Assembly (NCBI GenBank): GCA_036244855.1
Contig: BQKZ01000756.1
Location: 55,045 to 119,044, forward strand
DNA: 64,000 nt
Origin: Temnopleurus reevesii
Taxonomy: Eukaryota; Echinodermata; Echinoidea; Temnopleuroida; Temnopleuridae
Direction of reading: 5' to 3'
The notes beneath the pieces were generated by a model. That model saw only the letters and a program-made list of their open reading frames with translations, searched no databases and was not told the origin of the DNA. Positions 63,415-64,000 of this stretch are shown here, piece after piece. Every line of letters starts with the position of its first letter. The first letter of the stretch is position 1. Made by a program: the position numbers and the translations under genes.

Positions 63415-64000
63415 CTATCAATAAGAAACACAAAGGACTAATAAACAACATGCACCATAATCATATTGATGGGATTGAGGTAGATGTAGAAATGATTTGA
63501 CTATTGACAAAATCATCTGACCTTTGACCTGCTAGTCCTCGTAGAGAGTGTCGCTACAAAGTTGCAAATCAACTGCAAATCAGTTGCAAATTGAAGTACG
63601 AATTTTCATTTGCTCACCATCACCATTTTTTTACAACAATGGTGTCAATTGCCGCTTGCCAATCAACTGTAACTTGTAATTGATTGCAAGCTTTTAGCAA
63701 TAACCCCATACTAAATACCAGTATGCTCATCATTATGTGTTTTTTCTACATACTTGAGCTAAGTTCAATAAAATCCTTGGAATAGGTTAATATGTATTTA
63801 AACAGGTCAAAAAAAGTAATAACAAGTACTAACTAAAATGTCATTTTATTTCATGAGGAGAAATAAAATCAAAATATAGTAATTTGGGGGAATCATTACC
63901 TAATGCAATTAGATGAATATTCAATATACAAGGCTAGTTCTTCATATAGTCTTGGATTGTTCTTTACGTGAATGAATTAAAGTTTACACATCAACATAGG
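63415..64000. other. APPL: APPL intron upstream of exon a
   Basis: Non-coding to the end of the window apart from the diverged MITE at 63546-63708. No further PH or BAR exon is visible. Confidence 0.7.
63546..63708. mobile_element. GTTGC-family palindromic MITE, copy 7 (diverged)
   Basis: Starts GTGTCGCTACAAAGTTGCAA and ends AAGCTTTTAGCAATAACCCC, with paired GCAAATCAACTGCAAATCAG inside. Lies upstream of the first APPL exon in the window. Confidence 0.7.

Overview
The window is eukaryotic, AT-rich, intron-rich animal DNA dominated by introns, small inverted-repeat (MITE-like) elements and non-LTR retrotransposon debris. Gene structure, exon sizes and repeat style suggest a marine invertebrate; a deuterostome such as an echinoderm is my best guess, but nothing here proves the taxon. 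Two conserved genes were rebuilt exon by exon from splice sites, reading phase and family similarity. Both lie on the minus strand, so transcription runs from high to low coordinates.

Gene 1 (about 3202-43071, minus) is a complete 6-phosphofructo-2-kinase/fructose-2,6-bisphosphatase (PFKFB). Sixteen coding exons join in phase to a 1446-nt CDS (481 residues plus stop). It has an unusual acidic N-terminus in exon 1 (42927-43071), a 12.7-kb first intron, the kinase P-loop GLPARGKT in exon 2, the phosphatase RHG split across exons 9 and 10, the second catalytic ICHQ in exon 13, and a short C-terminus. Exon 3 exists in two intact, phase-identical 97-nt versions (27443-27539 and 26877-26973). Using both or neither shifts the frame, the signature of mutually exclusive splicing.

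Gene 2 (about 52301-63414, minus) is the 3' part of an APPL adaptor (APPL1/2 family): the C-terminal part of the PH domain, a Ser-rich linker with an NPF motif, the PTB domain, and a C-terminal tail ending in KESQA. The BAR-domain exons lie beyond 64000. The NPF segment recurs in two further tandem cassettes, part of the first PTB exon recurs as a decayed copy with a stop, and the C-terminal tail is followed in the same frame by two more tail copies, each with its own stop.

Tandem partial exon duplication is the theme of the locus: PFKFB exons 3, 7, 10 and 11 and APPL linker, PTB and tail exons all have local extra copies, some apparently usable and others decayed. Separately, two blocks look like assembly (allelic) duplications because each is bounded by a single N: 1-1302 repeats about 11656-12605 except for a 315-bp inverted-repeat insertion, and 49407-51463 repeats 51465-53521.

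The rest: 40.2-42.4 kb is a large inverted-repeat structure interrupted by a 5'-truncated non-LTR retrotransposon with reverse transcriptase; 43.1-49.9 kb is the intergenic interval between APPL (upstream) and PFKFB (downstream). At least seven copies of one palindromic MITE-like family and two or more copies of several others are scattered throughout. No rRNA, canonical tRNA gene, CRISPR or bacterial-type operon was seen.
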